The notes: generated from the letters alone by a model not told the origin. 48,596 nucleotides of DNA from Candidatus Omnitrophota bacterium (GCA_028280285.1 JANQMA010000019.1:1-48596); one strand, 5' to 3'. Positions 39,766 through 48,124 are shown, counted from the first letter of the stretch. Made by a program: numbers and translations.

Positions 39766-41358
39766 TTAATACTCCCCAATACATTCAAACGTATCCGCAC
39801 GCGATGCGTTCATGGCCCGCTGAAAACGCTTAGGATACGGTTCGGTTAAAAGCTCACCCGGTGTTAAATATTTATAAATCTCTTCATAATTCATAATCAG
39901 TGTATTATCGACCCGGCGCATCAGATGATAAGGCCTGAGTTGCTGTGTATGATCAAGACCCATCGCGCCGATGATTTGACTGACACTTAAAATCGTATTG
40001 CGGTGATAGTTGGCAATACGCTGACGTTTTTGGGAAACCACAAGCCCGACGACCAGTCCCGGATCCTGGGTCGTAATACCGACGGGGCAATGATTGGAAT
40101 CACACTTAAGTGCCTGAATACAACCTAAACCCATCATCATGGCACGTGCCGAATAAATCAAATCCGCGCCCGTACTTAAACGGTGCACCATGCCAAACCC
40201 CGTTGTAATTTTACCACTGGCAATAACACGCACCTTATCTCTTAATTCAAAACCAACCAAAGCATTGTGAACAAAAATCAACCCTTCGGTTAAAGGATTA
40301 CCCATATTATTCGCAAACTCAAGCGGGGCAGCCCCTGTACCGCCTTCTCCCCCATCGACGGCAATAAAATCCGGCATGATCTGGGTCTTTCTCATCGCCT
40401 TACAAATAGAAATAAACTCACGTGGCTTGCCAATACACATTTTAAGCCCGATCGGTTTGCCTTTAGAAAGCTTTCTTAAATCGGCAATGTATTCACACAA
40501 ACCAATCGGCGTATCAAATGTGCTGTGCGCGGACGGCGAGATAATATCTTTGCCTTCCTCGACACCACGGGCACGGGCAATTTCGGCATTAACCTTAGCT
40601 CCAGGAAGGATTCCGCCTTTGCCGGGCTTGGCTCCTTGCGAGAGTTTAATTTCAATCATCTTAACCGATGAGCTTGAGGCCTTATCTTCAAACTGTTTGG
40701 GATCGAAGCGGCCGTCCTTTGTGCGGCAACCAAAATAGCCTGTCCCGATCTGCCAGATCAAATCGCCACCACGCATGTGATATTCGCTAATGCCGCCCTC
40801 ACCCGTATTATGCGCAAAGTGCCCGATCTTAGCGCCTTCATTAAGGGCGACCACTGCATTGCTGCTCAGTGCACCAAAACTCATCGCCCCTATATTAAAC
40901 AAACTCGCATTATAGGGTTGTGTGCAATCAGGCCCGCCCACATCAATGCGCATATTTTCCGGTTTGACATCCCGCGGGGTTAATGAGTGATTGACCCACT
41001 CATAACCAACCTCATATAAATCCCTTTGCGTTCCAAAGGCAATAGAATCACGGACATTTTTGGCCCTTTGATAAACGACCGAACGTTCAATACGGCTGAA
41101 AGGCACACCGGATGAATTGGATTCGACAAAATATTGATTGATCTCTGGACGGATCATCTCCATCCAATAGCGAAAATTACCGATAATAGGAAAATTACGG
41201 CGGACCGCCTTCTTCGACTGAATCATGTCGCAAAAACCCAATATAATCACGGGAGATAAAAAGATAAGCAACCAGATAATCGACGGCATGGCTGGCGCAA
41301 GCACTACGGTAAGGATGAGCACCATTAAAATGGAAACTAAAAATATAATACGAGCCAC
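39766..41358 (-). CDS. FMN-binding glutamate synthase-like protein
   Basis: This 530-residue protein has two N-terminal membrane helices (residues 1-45) followed by the GltS FMN barrel: NIGAMSFGALSSNAVVALNEGAKIG region, HNTGEGGISEYHMRGGDLIW, KPGKGGILPGAKV, IAVDGGEGGTGAAPLEF and GADLIYSARAMMMGLGCIQA. Cysteines in CIQALKCDSNHCPVGITTQ match the glutamate synthase 3Fe-4S-type region. It lacks the glutaminase and central domains of full glutamate synthase, so ammonia transfer or another oxidoreductase role is possible. The start is a GTG with AGGAGAAGGGG ahead of it. It appears to be a single gene. Confidence 0.92.
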   Translation of the reverse strand: MARIIFLVSILMVLILTVVLAPAMPSIIWLLIFLSPVIILGFCDMIQSKKAVRRNFPIIGNFRYWMEMIRPEINQYFVESNSSGVPFSRIERSVVYQRAKNVRDSIAFGTQRDLYEVGYEWVNHSLTPRDVKPENMRIDVGGPDCTQPYNASLFNIGAMSFGALSSNAVVALNEGAKIGHFAHNTGEGGISEYHMRGGDLIWQIGTGYFGCRTKDGRFDPKQFEDKASSSSVKMIEIKLSQGAKPGKGGILPGAKVNAEIARARGVEEGKDIISPSAHSTFDTPIGLCEYIADLRKLSKGKPIGLKMCIGKPREFISICKAMRKTQIMPDFIAVDGGEGGTGAAPLEFANNMGNPLTEGLIFVHNALVGFELRDKVRVIASGKITTGFGMVHRLSTGADLIYSARAMMMGLGCIQALKCDSNHCPVGITTQDPGLVVGLVVSQKRQRIANYHRNTILSVSQIIGAMGLDHTQQLRPYHLMRRVDNTLIMNYEEIYKYLTPGELLTEPYPKRFQRAMNASRADTFECIGEY

Positions 41359-41445
41359 AGAACCCCTTCTCCTGTTTTGATTTAGGGTATTCTAGCACCG
41401 GCGCTTGGACCACACAAGATTTGAGTGGAAAAATTAGTCCCGACA

Positions 41446-41697
41446 CTATTCTCCATAATGTGTCCGCGCTCTTTTGATCCAAACGACCTTTTCTTTTTTA
41501 TCAATGGAATAGACTATCCTGTCTTTGATAGTTAAACGGATGGAATAATTGCCGGTTAACTCCCCTATAAGTTTTTTCCCACCCTCGGGAGTTATAGCAA
41601 TAAAATTGGTGAGAACACCTTTGAGTTTTTTCTTTTGTTTGGCCGAGAGTTTATCGATGTCTTTTTTGGCTTGATGAGAAAATTTGATCGTATACAT
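41446..41697 (-). CDS. YoeB/RelE-type toxin
   Basis: This 83-residue RelE-fold protein has the YoeB-like pattern YTIKFSHQAKKDIDKLSAKQ, GKKLIGELTGNYSIRLTIKDRIVYSID and the C-terminal RARTHYGE, with the terminal H and Y used by Txe/YoeB ribosome-dependent RNases. It lies 5 bp downstream of the Phd/YefM antitoxin gene, the usual order for this family. Confidence 0.92.
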   Translation of the reverse strand: MYTIKFSHQAKKDIDKLSAKQKKKLKGVLTNFIAITPEGGKKLIGELTGNYSIRLTIKDRIVYSIDKKEKVVWIKRARTHYGE

Positions 41698-41702
41698 TGG
41701 CT

Positions 41703-41960
41703 TTAATCGCTTCCAAAGACATCATCCATGGAATATGTTTTCCCATCTTTAATTTCCTGATCCGCCTTTTTAACACTTTTGACAAAACCCGGATCAGAGC
41801 ATAATTCCAATGTTTCAATCAAACTGTCATAATCCTCTTGGGATAGCAAAACCGCATTACCCTCCTTTGAGGTAATATTTACCGGAATATGTGATTTAAT
41901 TGTCTTTTTGATTAATTCGAACCAGTTATTACGCGCATTTGTGGCTGTGATCGTGGTCAT
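41703..41960 (-). CDS. Phd/YefM-type antitoxin
   Basis: This 85-residue protein has the Phd/YefM N-terminal dimerisation and DNA-binding fold (TTITATNARNNWFELIKKT, VNITSKEGNAVLLSQEDYDS). A variable C-terminus would wrap the toxin. It is the first gene of the pair. GGAGGGTGTT precedes the ATG. A palindromic operator overlaps the promoter. Confidence 0.92.
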   Translation of the reverse strand: MTTITATNARNNWFELIKKTIKSHIPVNITSKEGNAVLLSQEDYDSLIETLELCSDPGFVKSVKKADQEIKDGKTYSMDDVFGSD

Positions 41961-41984
41961 AACACCCTCCTTATATGTACTACT

Positions 41985-42026
41985 TTATGTACGTACATAA
42001 TATAGCACATATTTACTGAATGTCAA
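41985..42026 (-). promoter_or_regulatory. Promoter and operator of the YefM/YoeB pair
   Basis: Minus strand TTGACA (42021-42026), 16 bp, TATATT (41999-42004). The 16-bp perfect palindrome TTATGTACGTACATAA (41985-42000) touches the -10 box, and a further half-site TATATGTAC lies at 41972-41980. This is the expected site for antitoxin autorepression. Confidence 0.82.
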
Positions 42027-42036
42027 CCTTCCACAT

Positions 42037-42074
42037 ATAACCTCAAACAAGCACCCGGTGCTTGAGACGGTTAT
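42037..42074. repeat. Dispersed palindromic repeat, family 1 (copy 2)
   Basis: ATAACC (42037-42042) and GGTTAT (42069-42074) flank the core GCACCCGGTGC (42051-42061). It is shorter than the copies at 5141 and 48075 but has the same ends and core. It lies directly upstream of the YefM/YoeB promoter. Confidence 0.7.
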
Positions 42075-42104
42075 CACCTACAACTTATGGCTTACCGCTT
42101 AGAG

Positions 42105-43544
42105 CTATGTTTTGCCTTGATAGCCAAATAGGACTTTAAGGAGTTTTTTGGTCCAGGCCGGGACGGTTGAGACCATGTAATTGACCGAGGCATTTTTATT
42201 GATTTCCGACAAGGTCGGATAGGCGTGGATGGAATTGGTCAAAGCGGATAGTTTGAGTTTGCTGTTTAAAACAGGCACCCATTCATGGATCAAATCCCCG
42301 GCATGAAACCCGACAATCTGTGCCCCAATCGGAAGGCCTTTTTTGTTGATGAGAATTTTGATAAAACCTTTTGTCTCACCTTCAGCCAGCGCCCGGTCAT
42401 TATGCGCGAATGATTCCTTATGAACCGTAAATTCAATACCGGCTTCTTTAGCCCGCGTTTCATTATAACCAATAGAAGCAACCTCCGGATCAAGATAAGT
42501 GCACCACGGTGTGTTAGTGTAGTCCGCTTTAGACGGAACTTTTAAAATCATGTTAGTAATCGCAACCACCGCTTCATAACTGGCAACATGAGTAAACGGC
42601 AAACTACCGTTTATGTCCCCGCACGCGTAAATATTTTTGGTTGTTGTTTGCAGTTTGTCATTGACCTTAATCCCGCGCGGCGAATATTCAACACCGGCGT
42701 TTTGTAGATCAAGGCCGTCAACATTGGGTTTGCGGCCGGTCGCCACAAGAAGACAATCTCCTTCAAGCGTCGACTCTTGACCATCCTTATCAACGGTGAG
42801 TGCAAAAATACCATCTTTGTGTTTCACCTTCGTTGCTTTAGTACCAACCTGAAGATTTAAACCCTCTTCCTTCATAATGCCGGTCATATATTCGGCAATA
42901 TCCGGATCTTCTCTTATTAAGATACTTGGCGCAAATTCAACTACCGTGACATCAGCCCCAAGCCGTTTAAAGGATTGGGCCATCTCCATGCCGATAGGAC
43001 CGCCGCCCAGCACGATCATTTTCTGTGGCAGCTTATCGAGTGAAAAGACTTCAACGTTGGTAATAAAAGGAACATCATTAATCCCTTCAATCGGCGGGAC
43101 AAACGGGGATGAACCGGTGGCAATCACAAAATAACGCGATGTAATCGTTTTACCATTCAGTGTAATCGTATGCGGATCGACAAACTTGGCCTCACCAAAT
43201 TGTGTCTCGACATTATACTTGTCTTCTAAATATTCAGGCTCATCATGTTCTTGAATCGTATCAATGATATCCTTAATACGTGTGCGCACTTTTGTAAAAT
43301 CGACAGGCTTTGCTTCTGTTTTTGATAGGCCATACTTTTCAGCATTTTGAATAACATTGTTGGCATAAGCGCTTTTGATCAGTGTCTTCGACGGAACACA
43401 CCCGTAATGAAGGCAGTCTCCGCCGAGCTTTTCCTCTTTTTCAATGAGAAGTGTTTTCGCGGCCGATTGCCCGGCAAAGGTCGATGCTGTCAGTCCGGCC
43501 GCGCCACCACCGATCACGATCAAATCATAATCATACTTTGGCAT
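42105..43544 (-). CDS. FAD-dependent pyridine nucleotide-disulfide oxidoreductase (mercuric reductase-like)
   Basis: This 479-residue enzyme has the FAD-binding GGGAAGLTAS (about 12-21) and the redox-active disulfide GGDCLHYGCVPSK. The NAD(P) site is MIVLGGGPIGMEMAQSF, the second FAD motif YACGDINGSLPFTHVA, and the C-terminal catalytic segment HAYPTLSEIN. The family includes dihydrolipoamide dehydrogenase and mercuric reductase. The CxxxxC spacing is right, but there is no N-terminal HMA domain or C-terminal vicinal Cys pair, so mercury reduction is not supported. It follows a TVP38/TMEM64 membrane protein gene, a common pairing. AGAGGATTAATT precedes the ATG. Confidence 0.92.
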   Translation of the reverse strand: MPKYDYDLIVIGGGAAGLTASTFAGQSAAKTLLIEKEEKLGGDCLHYGCVPSKTLIKSAYANNVIQNAEKYGLSKTEAKPVDFTKVRTRIKDIIDTIQEHDEPEYLEDKYNVETQFGEAKFVDPHTITLNGKTITSRYFVIATGSSPFVPPIEGINDVPFITNVEVFSLDKLPQKMIVLGGGPIGMEMAQSFKRLGADVTVVEFAPSILIREDPDIAEYMTGIMKEEGLNLQVGTKATKVKHKDGIFALTVDKDGQESTLEGDCLLVATGRKPNVDGLDLQNAGVEYSPRGIKVNDKLQTTTKNIYACGDINGSLPFTHVASYEAVVAITNMILKVPSKADYTNTPWCTYLDPEVASIGYNETRAKEAGIEFTVHKESFAHNDRALAEGETKGFIKILINKKGLPIGAQIVGFHAGDLIHEWVPVLNSKLKLSALTNSIHAYPTLSEINKNASVNYMVSTVPAWTKKLLKVLFGYQGKT

Positions 43545-43558
43545 AATTAATCCTCTAA

Positions 43559-43606
43559 AAGGTGCTAGGTTTTAGGTTTAAGGTTTTAACTAACACCCAA
43601 CACCTA
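43559..43606. repeat. Word-repeat inverted repeat between two genes
   Basis: AGGTGCTAGGTTTTAGG on the left partly pairs with AACACCCAACACCT on the right. It belongs to the loose class of word-repeat hairpins also found at 45567-45626 and 46494-46565. Confidence 0.5.
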
Positions 43607-43613
43607 AAAAGCT

Positions 43614-44294
43614 TTAACCCTTTGTCTCTTTCTGCCGTTTAATAATCTTTCCCGTAATAACACCCATGGCGACAAAAAGTCCAATGGCAACATAAAGCAC
43701 CGGGTCTTTCCAGCTGAAATTGGCAAGACGATCCGCTAAAAGCACTTGAATAATAATCGCCGGCGACATCCCAAGCATCGTCGCTGCAATATAGTCTTTA
43801 TAGGAAATTTTAGAAAGCCCGCAAGCGTAGTTCACAAATTCATAGGGCGGAAAACCGATAAGCCGCATCGGAAGAAGCACAATAAATCCATTTTTACTCA
43901 ACTTCTCATTAAAATCAGCGGCCTTGCCTTTAACAAATTTATCAACTAACTTGCCACCAAAAAACCGGGATATAATAAATGTCGTCGTGGTCCCGCAAAA
44001 CGCGCCAAGTGAAAGCGCAACCGTTCCCCAAACCGGACCAAACAAAGCCCCGGCTGATAACGACATAAATGCAATCGGCGGAATAAGTGTAACGGTATTG
44101 ACTGTATAAAGAAGAACATAAACTAGAATAGCCCACGGACCAAAACCTTCGATGTAATGTTTGACGACATCCACATTAAGCTCTTTCACATTACAGATAG
44201 GACATATTTCATGATGATGCTTGAGTCCCAAAAAAAATAAACCGCCGACAAAGAGCAATACGACAATCGAAATAATAATTTTTTTAGATTTCAC
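43614..44294 (-). CDS. TVP38/TMEM64-family (DedA-superfamily) membrane protein
   Basis: This 226-residue protein has the SNARE-associated/VTT core: PPIAFMSLSAGALFGPVWGT, SLGAFCGTTTTFIISRFFGG, a re-entrant LLPMRLIGFPPYEFVNYACG and two C-terminal helices. An N-terminal helix is followed by HHHEICPICNV, a His/Cys cluster that could bind metal. The superfamily is linked to lipid scrambling and envelope homeostasis. The gene overlaps the pyrophosphatase gene by 11 bp and precedes the flavoprotein gene, so the three probably form one operon. Confidence 0.9.
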   Translation of the reverse strand: MKSKKIIISIVVLLFVGGLFFLGLKHHHEICPICNVKELNVDVVKHYIEGFGPWAILVYVLLYTVNTVTLIPPIAFMSLSAGALFGPVWGTVALSLGAFCGTTTTFIISRFFGGKLVDKFVKGKAADFNEKLSKNGFIVLLPMRLIGFPPYEFVNYACGLSKISYKDYIAATMLGMSPAIIIQVLLADRLANFSWKDPVLYVAIGLFVAMGVITGKIIKRQKETKG

Positions 44295-44967
44295 TATTCT
44301 CCTTCATCATGTCCGACAGGTCGGAAAATTTATCCTTATAGTCTTCGCGGCTGCGATTAATCACTTCCAAAGCCTCTTCCCGTCCGTAAACATGCGTGAT
44401 CTCACAAATCGGATCAACGGTATTCGGAAGCTCTTTGTACGTCACAAAATAATGGCGCAGGCGATCAATAAAACCCTGCGGGCAATCTTCAATATCCCGC
44501 CATTGACGATAAAGCGCGTCTCCATGCATAACCGCGATGATTTTATCATCGGCCTGGCCCTGATCGATCATACGAAAACCACCAATAGGAATTGCTTTAA
44601 CCATAATATCGCCATGCCCGATTGTCTTTTCCGTTAGAATGCAAATATCGAGCGGATCATCGTCCCCGACGATCTCTTTGCGTCCCGTGGCCTCAATACA
44701 AAAATCGGCAATACGCTTGCCGCAATAAGTCTGCGGAATAAAGCCATACAGTGTCGGACAAATATTAGAATACTTTTGCGGACGATCAATTTTCAAAAAA
44801 CCACTGGTTTTATCAATTTCATATTTGACCGTGTCCGTCGGGACGGTTTCAATATACGTATTAACTGTCTCGGGAGCATCTTCCCCGATTGGAATACCGT
44901 GCCACGGATGCGAACGCAAAAGAAGCGACAAAGACTTCCACATCTGCCTTGTATCTTTTTGATTCAT
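44284..44967 (-). CDS. Inorganic pyrophosphatase (family I-like)
   Basis: This 227-residue protein has the family I metal-binding signature GDDDPLDICIL (about 97-107). Conserved YGFIPQTYCG, KAIPIGGFRMIDQGQADDKI and a C-terminal helical extension are also present. It hydrolyses pyrophosphate to drive biosynthesis. The N-terminal HPWHGIPIGEDAP stretch and the length match the longer eukaryote-like or PVC-type branch rather than the compact E. coli form. It is the first gene of the putative operon with the TVP38-like and flavoprotein genes. The ribosome site is weak (GAAAGTG). Confidence 0.92.
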   Translation of the reverse strand: MNQKDTRQMWKSLSLLLRSHPWHGIPIGEDAPETVNTYIETVPTDTVKYEIDKTSGFLKIDRPQKYSNICPTLYGFIPQTYCGKRIADFCIEATGRKEIVGDDDPLDICILTEKTIGHGDIMVKAIPIGGFRMIDQGQADDKIIAVMHGDALYRQWRDIEDCPQGFIDRLRHYFVTYKELPNTVDPICEITHVYGREEALEVINRSREDYKDKFSDLSDMMKENSEI

Positions 44968-44999
44968 TGTGATTTCACTTTCATAACATAGATTATTAA

Positions 45000-45542
45000 T
45001 TATTTATTCAAAATAAAGGGCATTGTTTTAAAACAATGCCGTAAATGGTAAACAACAACCCCAAAGGCAACCGAAACATTAAGCGAATTTTTAAGCCCTT
45101 CCATGTCAATTTCAATGGCTTTATCACAGAAGGACAACACTTGCTCGGTTATGCCATTAATCTCATTGCCCAAAACCAGACACACCGGCTTTTCTGGAAC
45201 ATATTTTTCATAAGGCATGCTCCCGGAAATTTGTTCAAGGAACACTATCTCATAGCCTTGTTGTTTGATTTGGTCTAGCGCATCAACCACATTGGGCAAG
45301 TACTCCCAGTCAACGGTCTCTTCGGCACCCAATGCTGTTTTGGTAATTTGATTTTTAGGAGGATGGCCGGTAATCCCGCAAATCCATATCTTTTCAATGC
45401 CGGCGCCATCTGCCGTACGGAAAATGGAACCGACATTATATAAGCTGCGGATATTATTAAGAACAACACAGATGGGATATTTTTCGCTGCTCTTCTTTTC
45501 GTTTTGCCGGGCAACAATCTCTTCGTGTGTCAACTTACGCAT
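45000..45542 (-). CDS. TrmH/SpoU-family RNA 2'-O-methyltransferase
   Basis: This 180-residue protein has all three SPOUT motifs: NIRSLYNVGSIFRTADGAG (motif 1), VCLVLGNEINGI (motif 2) and IDMEGLKNSLNVSVAFGVVVYHL (motif 3). The knotted fold binds S-adenosylmethionine and methylates a ribose in tRNA or rRNA; the target cannot be read from sequence. There is no N-terminal substrate-binding domain, so it is the short TrmH-like form. It lies 32 bp upstream of the pyrophosphatase gene. Confidence 0.93.
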   Translation of the reverse strand: MRKLTHEEIVARQNEKKSSEKYPICVVLNNIRSLYNVGSIFRTADGAGIEKIWICGITGHPPKNQITKTALGAEETVDWEYLPNVVDALDQIKQQGYEIVFLEQISGSMPYEKYVPEKPVCLVLGNEINGITEQVLSFCDKAIEIDMEGLKNSLNVSVAFGVVVYHLRHCFKTMPFILNK

Positions 45543-45566
45543 ATTTATAAAAACTGTTTTGTACTT

Positions 45567-45626
45567 CGTACTTAGAACTTAGTACTTTGTGCTCCACGAT
45601 GTACCAAGTACTATGTACTAAGTACG
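45567..45626. repeat. Imperfect 60-bp palindrome
   Basis: CGTACTTAG (45567-45575) pairs with CTAAGTACG (45618-45626), and further TAGTACTT/AAGTACTA words pair inward. Immediately after it, TCAGACCCCATTAG (45646-45659) resembles the conserved end sequences of REP/Y1-transposase hairpins. It lies between the methyltransferase and AsmA-like genes. Confidence 0.6.
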
Positions 45627-45654
45627 GCCATGGAAAATAAAAAATCAGACCCCA

Positions 45655-46479
45655 TTAGTCAGTAACTTTTTTTAATAATCCTTTTAATTTACCCCCAGCA
45701 CCTTTCAACTTATCAGAAGTTCCTTCTAATACTTTCTTAGATGAATCCGTCGCTGAATCAAGGGTTTTCGTGGCTACGCCCGACACCGCTTTAAAGCTGC
45801 CACCCACAGCATCCTGCAGGCCGCCTAAATCAATATCGACGACATTCGCAATCGGCGTTTTAAACAAGGCCTTAAAGACAATTAAACTAACCAAGGCCGT
45901 TGTATTTTTGATATTCTCATGCTTTTCATCTATACCGATTGTATATTCTTTTATTTTTGGTTCGCCTCCACCGGTATAATCAATCATTTTAACCTTACCT
46001 ATTTTTAGATGAAGATTGTCGATTTCAATATCCGGGGCCTTGCCTTTAGGCTTGTCTTTCGCTTTATCTGCTTTTGTATCCTCTTTTGCATCATCTTTTT
46101 TCCCCAGAGCTGTAATCGCATCCAGGTTAACCGTCCCATCTGCCTTTTTAACCACAACAAACTCTTCCATATTAAAACGGAGCTCTTCTAAGTGGACATT
46201 GCCGCCTAAAATACTTCCCAAGTTATAATCAACATATACTTCCGGGATATTCACCATTAACGGCTCGGCAAACCCTTTAGGATTTTTCACTTTAAAGTCT
46301 TTAATTTGCACATAAGACTTAAAGACGCCGAGATGAAATTTACCAATTTTGACATCCAGCCCAACAGCAGCCTTGGCCCCGGCTTTAATGCCGGTTGAAA
46401 TAATCATATTGCGCCCAACAATAAGCACAATCAAAACAACTATGATGATACTCAAAATCTTTTTTGTTTTTGGACTCAT
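45655..46479 (-). CDS. AsmA-like membrane-anchored protein
   Basis: This 274-residue protein has one N-terminal helix (ILSIIIVVLIVLIVG, about 8-22). The AsmA/DUF748-type start of a beta-groove follows: VGLDVKIGKFHLGVFKSYVQ, IKDFKVKNPKGF and IPEVYVDYNLGSILGGNVHL. A Lys/Asp-rich stretch lies in the middle (KKDDAKEDTKADKAKDK) and the C-terminal helix is Gly/Lys-rich. AsmA-like proteins are thought to help move or insert lipids and proteins between the membranes of diderms. It is short for the family. AAGGAGGAAAT precedes the ATG. An mlaE-like gene lies 1.8 kb away. Confidence 0.75.
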   Translation of the reverse strand: MSPKTKKILSIIIVVLIVLIVGRNMIISTGIKAGAKAAVGLDVKIGKFHLGVFKSYVQIKDFKVKNPKGFAEPLMVNIPEVYVDYNLGSILGGNVHLEELRFNMEEFVVVKKADGTVNLDAITALGKKDDAKEDTKADKAKDKPKGKAPDIEIDNLHLKIGKVKMIDYTGGGEPKIKEYTIGIDEKHENIKNTTALVSLIVFKALFKTPIANVVDIDLGGLQDAVGGSFKAVSGVATKTLDSATDSSKKVLEGTSDKLKGAGGKLKGLLKKVTD

Positions 46480-46493
46480 ATTTCCTCCTTAAC

Positions 46494-46565
46494 CTAGTCG
46501 TTAGTCTTTAGTCATTTGTCATTGGTATTTGGCCATCTAATGACTAACGACCAACGACCAACAAC
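46494..46565. repeat. Word-repeat inverted repeat (TTAGTC / GACTAA type)
   Basis: TAGTCGTTAGTC and AGTCAT on the left pair with ATGACTAACGAC and CAACGACCA on the right, around TTTGTCATTGGTATTTGGCC. The composition is like the hairpin absorbed into the giant gene at 31751-31823. It lies in the gap ahead of the AsmA-like gene. Confidence 0.6.
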
Positions 46566-46623
46566 TGAATTAAACATTATACCAATACTCTTCTTTAATA
46601 CAAGCCTGGACAAAAGTCCTCAC

Positions 46624-46670
46624 AACCTACGAGGTTACAGTGGGAAATTACCCGTTAAACCTCGTAGGTT
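46624..46670. repeat. Dispersed palindromic repeat, family 2 (copy 2)
   Basis: AACCTACGAGGTT (46624-46636) and its exact complement (46658-46670) flank a 21-bp centre, GTGGGAAATTAC being shared with the copy at 32519-32565. The right arm touches the stop codon of the GT-C-like gene, so the repeat may also serve as its 3' hairpin. Confidence 0.85.
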
Positions 46671-47830
46671 TAATATAATTGGGCATAATGGACAAAGGTA
46701 TTGCACAAACAAGCCAGGCAAAAGACAATATAATACCCAAGAAAAAACCAGCGAACCGGTTTGATAGGAATAGATGTCAGCCCCTTGTAAATGAAGAAAA
46801 AGAAAAAGGGTGCTAAATACAGCGTAATGCGGTCACCGGTAAACGGATATTTATGAAGAAGTCCAAAGACAAAAAGTTCCACAACCAGAACAAAACCGAT
46901 CGTCGCTAAATCCGCAACCTTGCCTTTATTTTTCATAAGTGCCCCCGCACCATACTTGCCCAAAGCAAAAAATGCGAACGGTATAAAAATAATCGCCGCA
47001 TGGACAAACACTTTGGCATTACCAAACCAAAAGGTCACAAGCCGTTTTGAACCTTCGCCAAATGTTGAGAAAAAACATCCAACTGATTCGGTGCAAATAA
47101 AATAACTCTCCCAATAGCCTTGCCGTGCGGCCGAGTTAAGGACAAACTGAATATCTGTAAAATACAATGCAACAACCGACGATAACGACGCCACACAACT
47201 TATAATAAAAATAGGAATAAACTTTTTATCTTTCCTTATTAAAAGGAAAAAATTGTAAGGGACAATCCAAAAAATAAAAAACACAGCATATCCCAGGAGA
47301 TTCAAAAACGGCAATAAAATCACCGCCCCATAATCCAACTTTGTGATGTTTTTATTTGTTATTGTTTTTTGTCTTAAAATAAAAAGTGCAAATAATCCGA
47401 CGGCAAAAACATCCATAGCATAAGGTTTAAGTTCGGCCGCATAATAAACCATTCGATAGGAACAGGCAAATGCCAACAAACATATAAATATCCCACCAGG
47501 AAAACTGATTTCTTTTGTATAAATTTTGCGCCAAATAAGAAACGCGCCTATCATAGAGAAAAACGAAACACAACGAAGAGCAAGAACATGAAAATCAAAC
47601 GGAGCAGCAATAAATTTAATGATGGCTAAATGAATACGTGGAAAGGCCTGCTCGTATTTTAATACACCAAAAAGCTGCGCATAATTAAACTCATGAAGCG
47701 ACGCCAGAACGAAGTTTTCGTCCAACCAAAGCGGACGCTCAGAAAAAAAATGAAGAACGCATAAAAGCATAAAGGCCGGTCTGCATCCATGTATCAAAAA
47801 CTTGTTATATTTTCCAAAAAAATCATTCAT
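46670..47830 (-). CDS. Polytopic membrane protein, GT-C glycosyltransferase-like
   Basis: This protein of 386 residues has about ten hydrophobic helices. An early extracytoplasmic SERPLWLDENFVLASL contains the acidic DE pair typical of GT-C enzymes (PMT/ArnT/GT39 type), followed by AFPRIHLAIIKF and a helix opening RMVYYAAELKPYAMD, which also fits GT39-like proteins. Such enzymes move sugars from lipid carriers to acceptors outside the inner membrane. The ATG at 47830 comes 2 bp after the stop of the small exported protein gene, so the two are probably coupled; an upstream ATG at 47860 would overlap it. The substrate is unknown. Confidence 0.72.
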   Translation of the reverse strand: MNDFFGKYNKFLIHGCRPAFMLLCVLHFFSERPLWLDENFVLASLHEFNYAQLFGVLKYEQAFPRIHLAIIKFIAAPFDFHVLALRCVSFFSMIGAFLIWRKIYTKEISFPGGIFICLLAFACSYRMVYYAAELKPYAMDVFAVGLFALFILRQKTITNKNITKLDYGAVILLPFLNLLGYAVFFIFWIVPYNFFLLIRKDKKFIPIFIISCVASLSSVVALYFTDIQFVLNSAARQGYWESYFICTESVGCFFSTFGEGSKRLVTFWFGNAKVFVHAAIIFIPFAFFALGKYGAGALMKNKGKVADLATIGFVLVVELFVFGLLHKYPFTGDRITLYLAPFFFFFIYKGLTSIPIKPVRWFFLGYYIVFCLACLCNTFVHYAQLY

Positions 47831-47832
47831 TA

Positions 47833-48060
47833 CTAAAGGTGGTGATCTCCCGGCACGCATCCCGCTCTGCCCTGGACACTACGACATATGCCTTGTTTTT
47901 CCCATGGAGTAATGCCTTGACGTCCATTACACTTACTTTTAATATAACGATATTCTCCATCTTCTGTAATAGTTACTTTGTTGCCGGCGGCATAAGCCCC
48001 CATGACAAAACCGAAGAGCAGAGCAAGAAGCAGACCCCCCTTTATTATCAATAATTTCAT
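47833..48060 (-). CDS. Small exported protein of unknown function
   Basis: This 75-residue protein has a clean signal peptide (MKLLIIKGGLLLALLFGFVM, cleavage near AYAA). The mature part of about 50 residues has three cysteines (KCNGRQGITPWEKQGICRSV, GCVPGDHH). I recognise no family. AGGAGGAGACT directly precedes the ATG; a longer frame to 48114 would run into a palindromic repeat and is rejected. It is adjacent to the GT-C-like gene and probably cotranscribed. Confidence 0.75.
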   Translation of the reverse strand: MKLLIIKGGLLLALLFGFVMGAYAAGNKVTITEDGEYRYIKSKCNGRQGITPWEKQGICRSVQGRAGCVPGDHHL

Positions 48061-48074
48061 AGTCTCCTCCTGTC

Positions 48075-48124
48075 TAACCATATGCTGCACCGGGTGCAGA
48101 CGCACCGGGGGCATATAACGGTTA
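48075..48124. repeat. Dispersed palindromic repeat, family 1 (copy 3)
   Basis: TAACCATATGC at the left and GCATATAACGGTTA at the right form the outer arms. GCACCGGGTGC (48088-48098) and GCACCGGGGGC (48102-48112) form the inner part. It matches the copy at 5141-5190 in order and spacing, and lies just upstream of the small exported protein gene. Confidence 0.75.

Noticed and set aside
42105-43544. True mercuric reductase (merA) as part of a mercury resistance operon
   Set aside because: There is no HMA domain, no C-terminal Cys pair and no merR, merT or merP nearby. It is kept as a mercuric-reductase-like flavoprotein.
48061-48114. N-terminal extension of the small exported protein
   Set aside because: It falls within the family-1 palindrome; a strong ribosome site and signal peptide mark the ATG at 48060.
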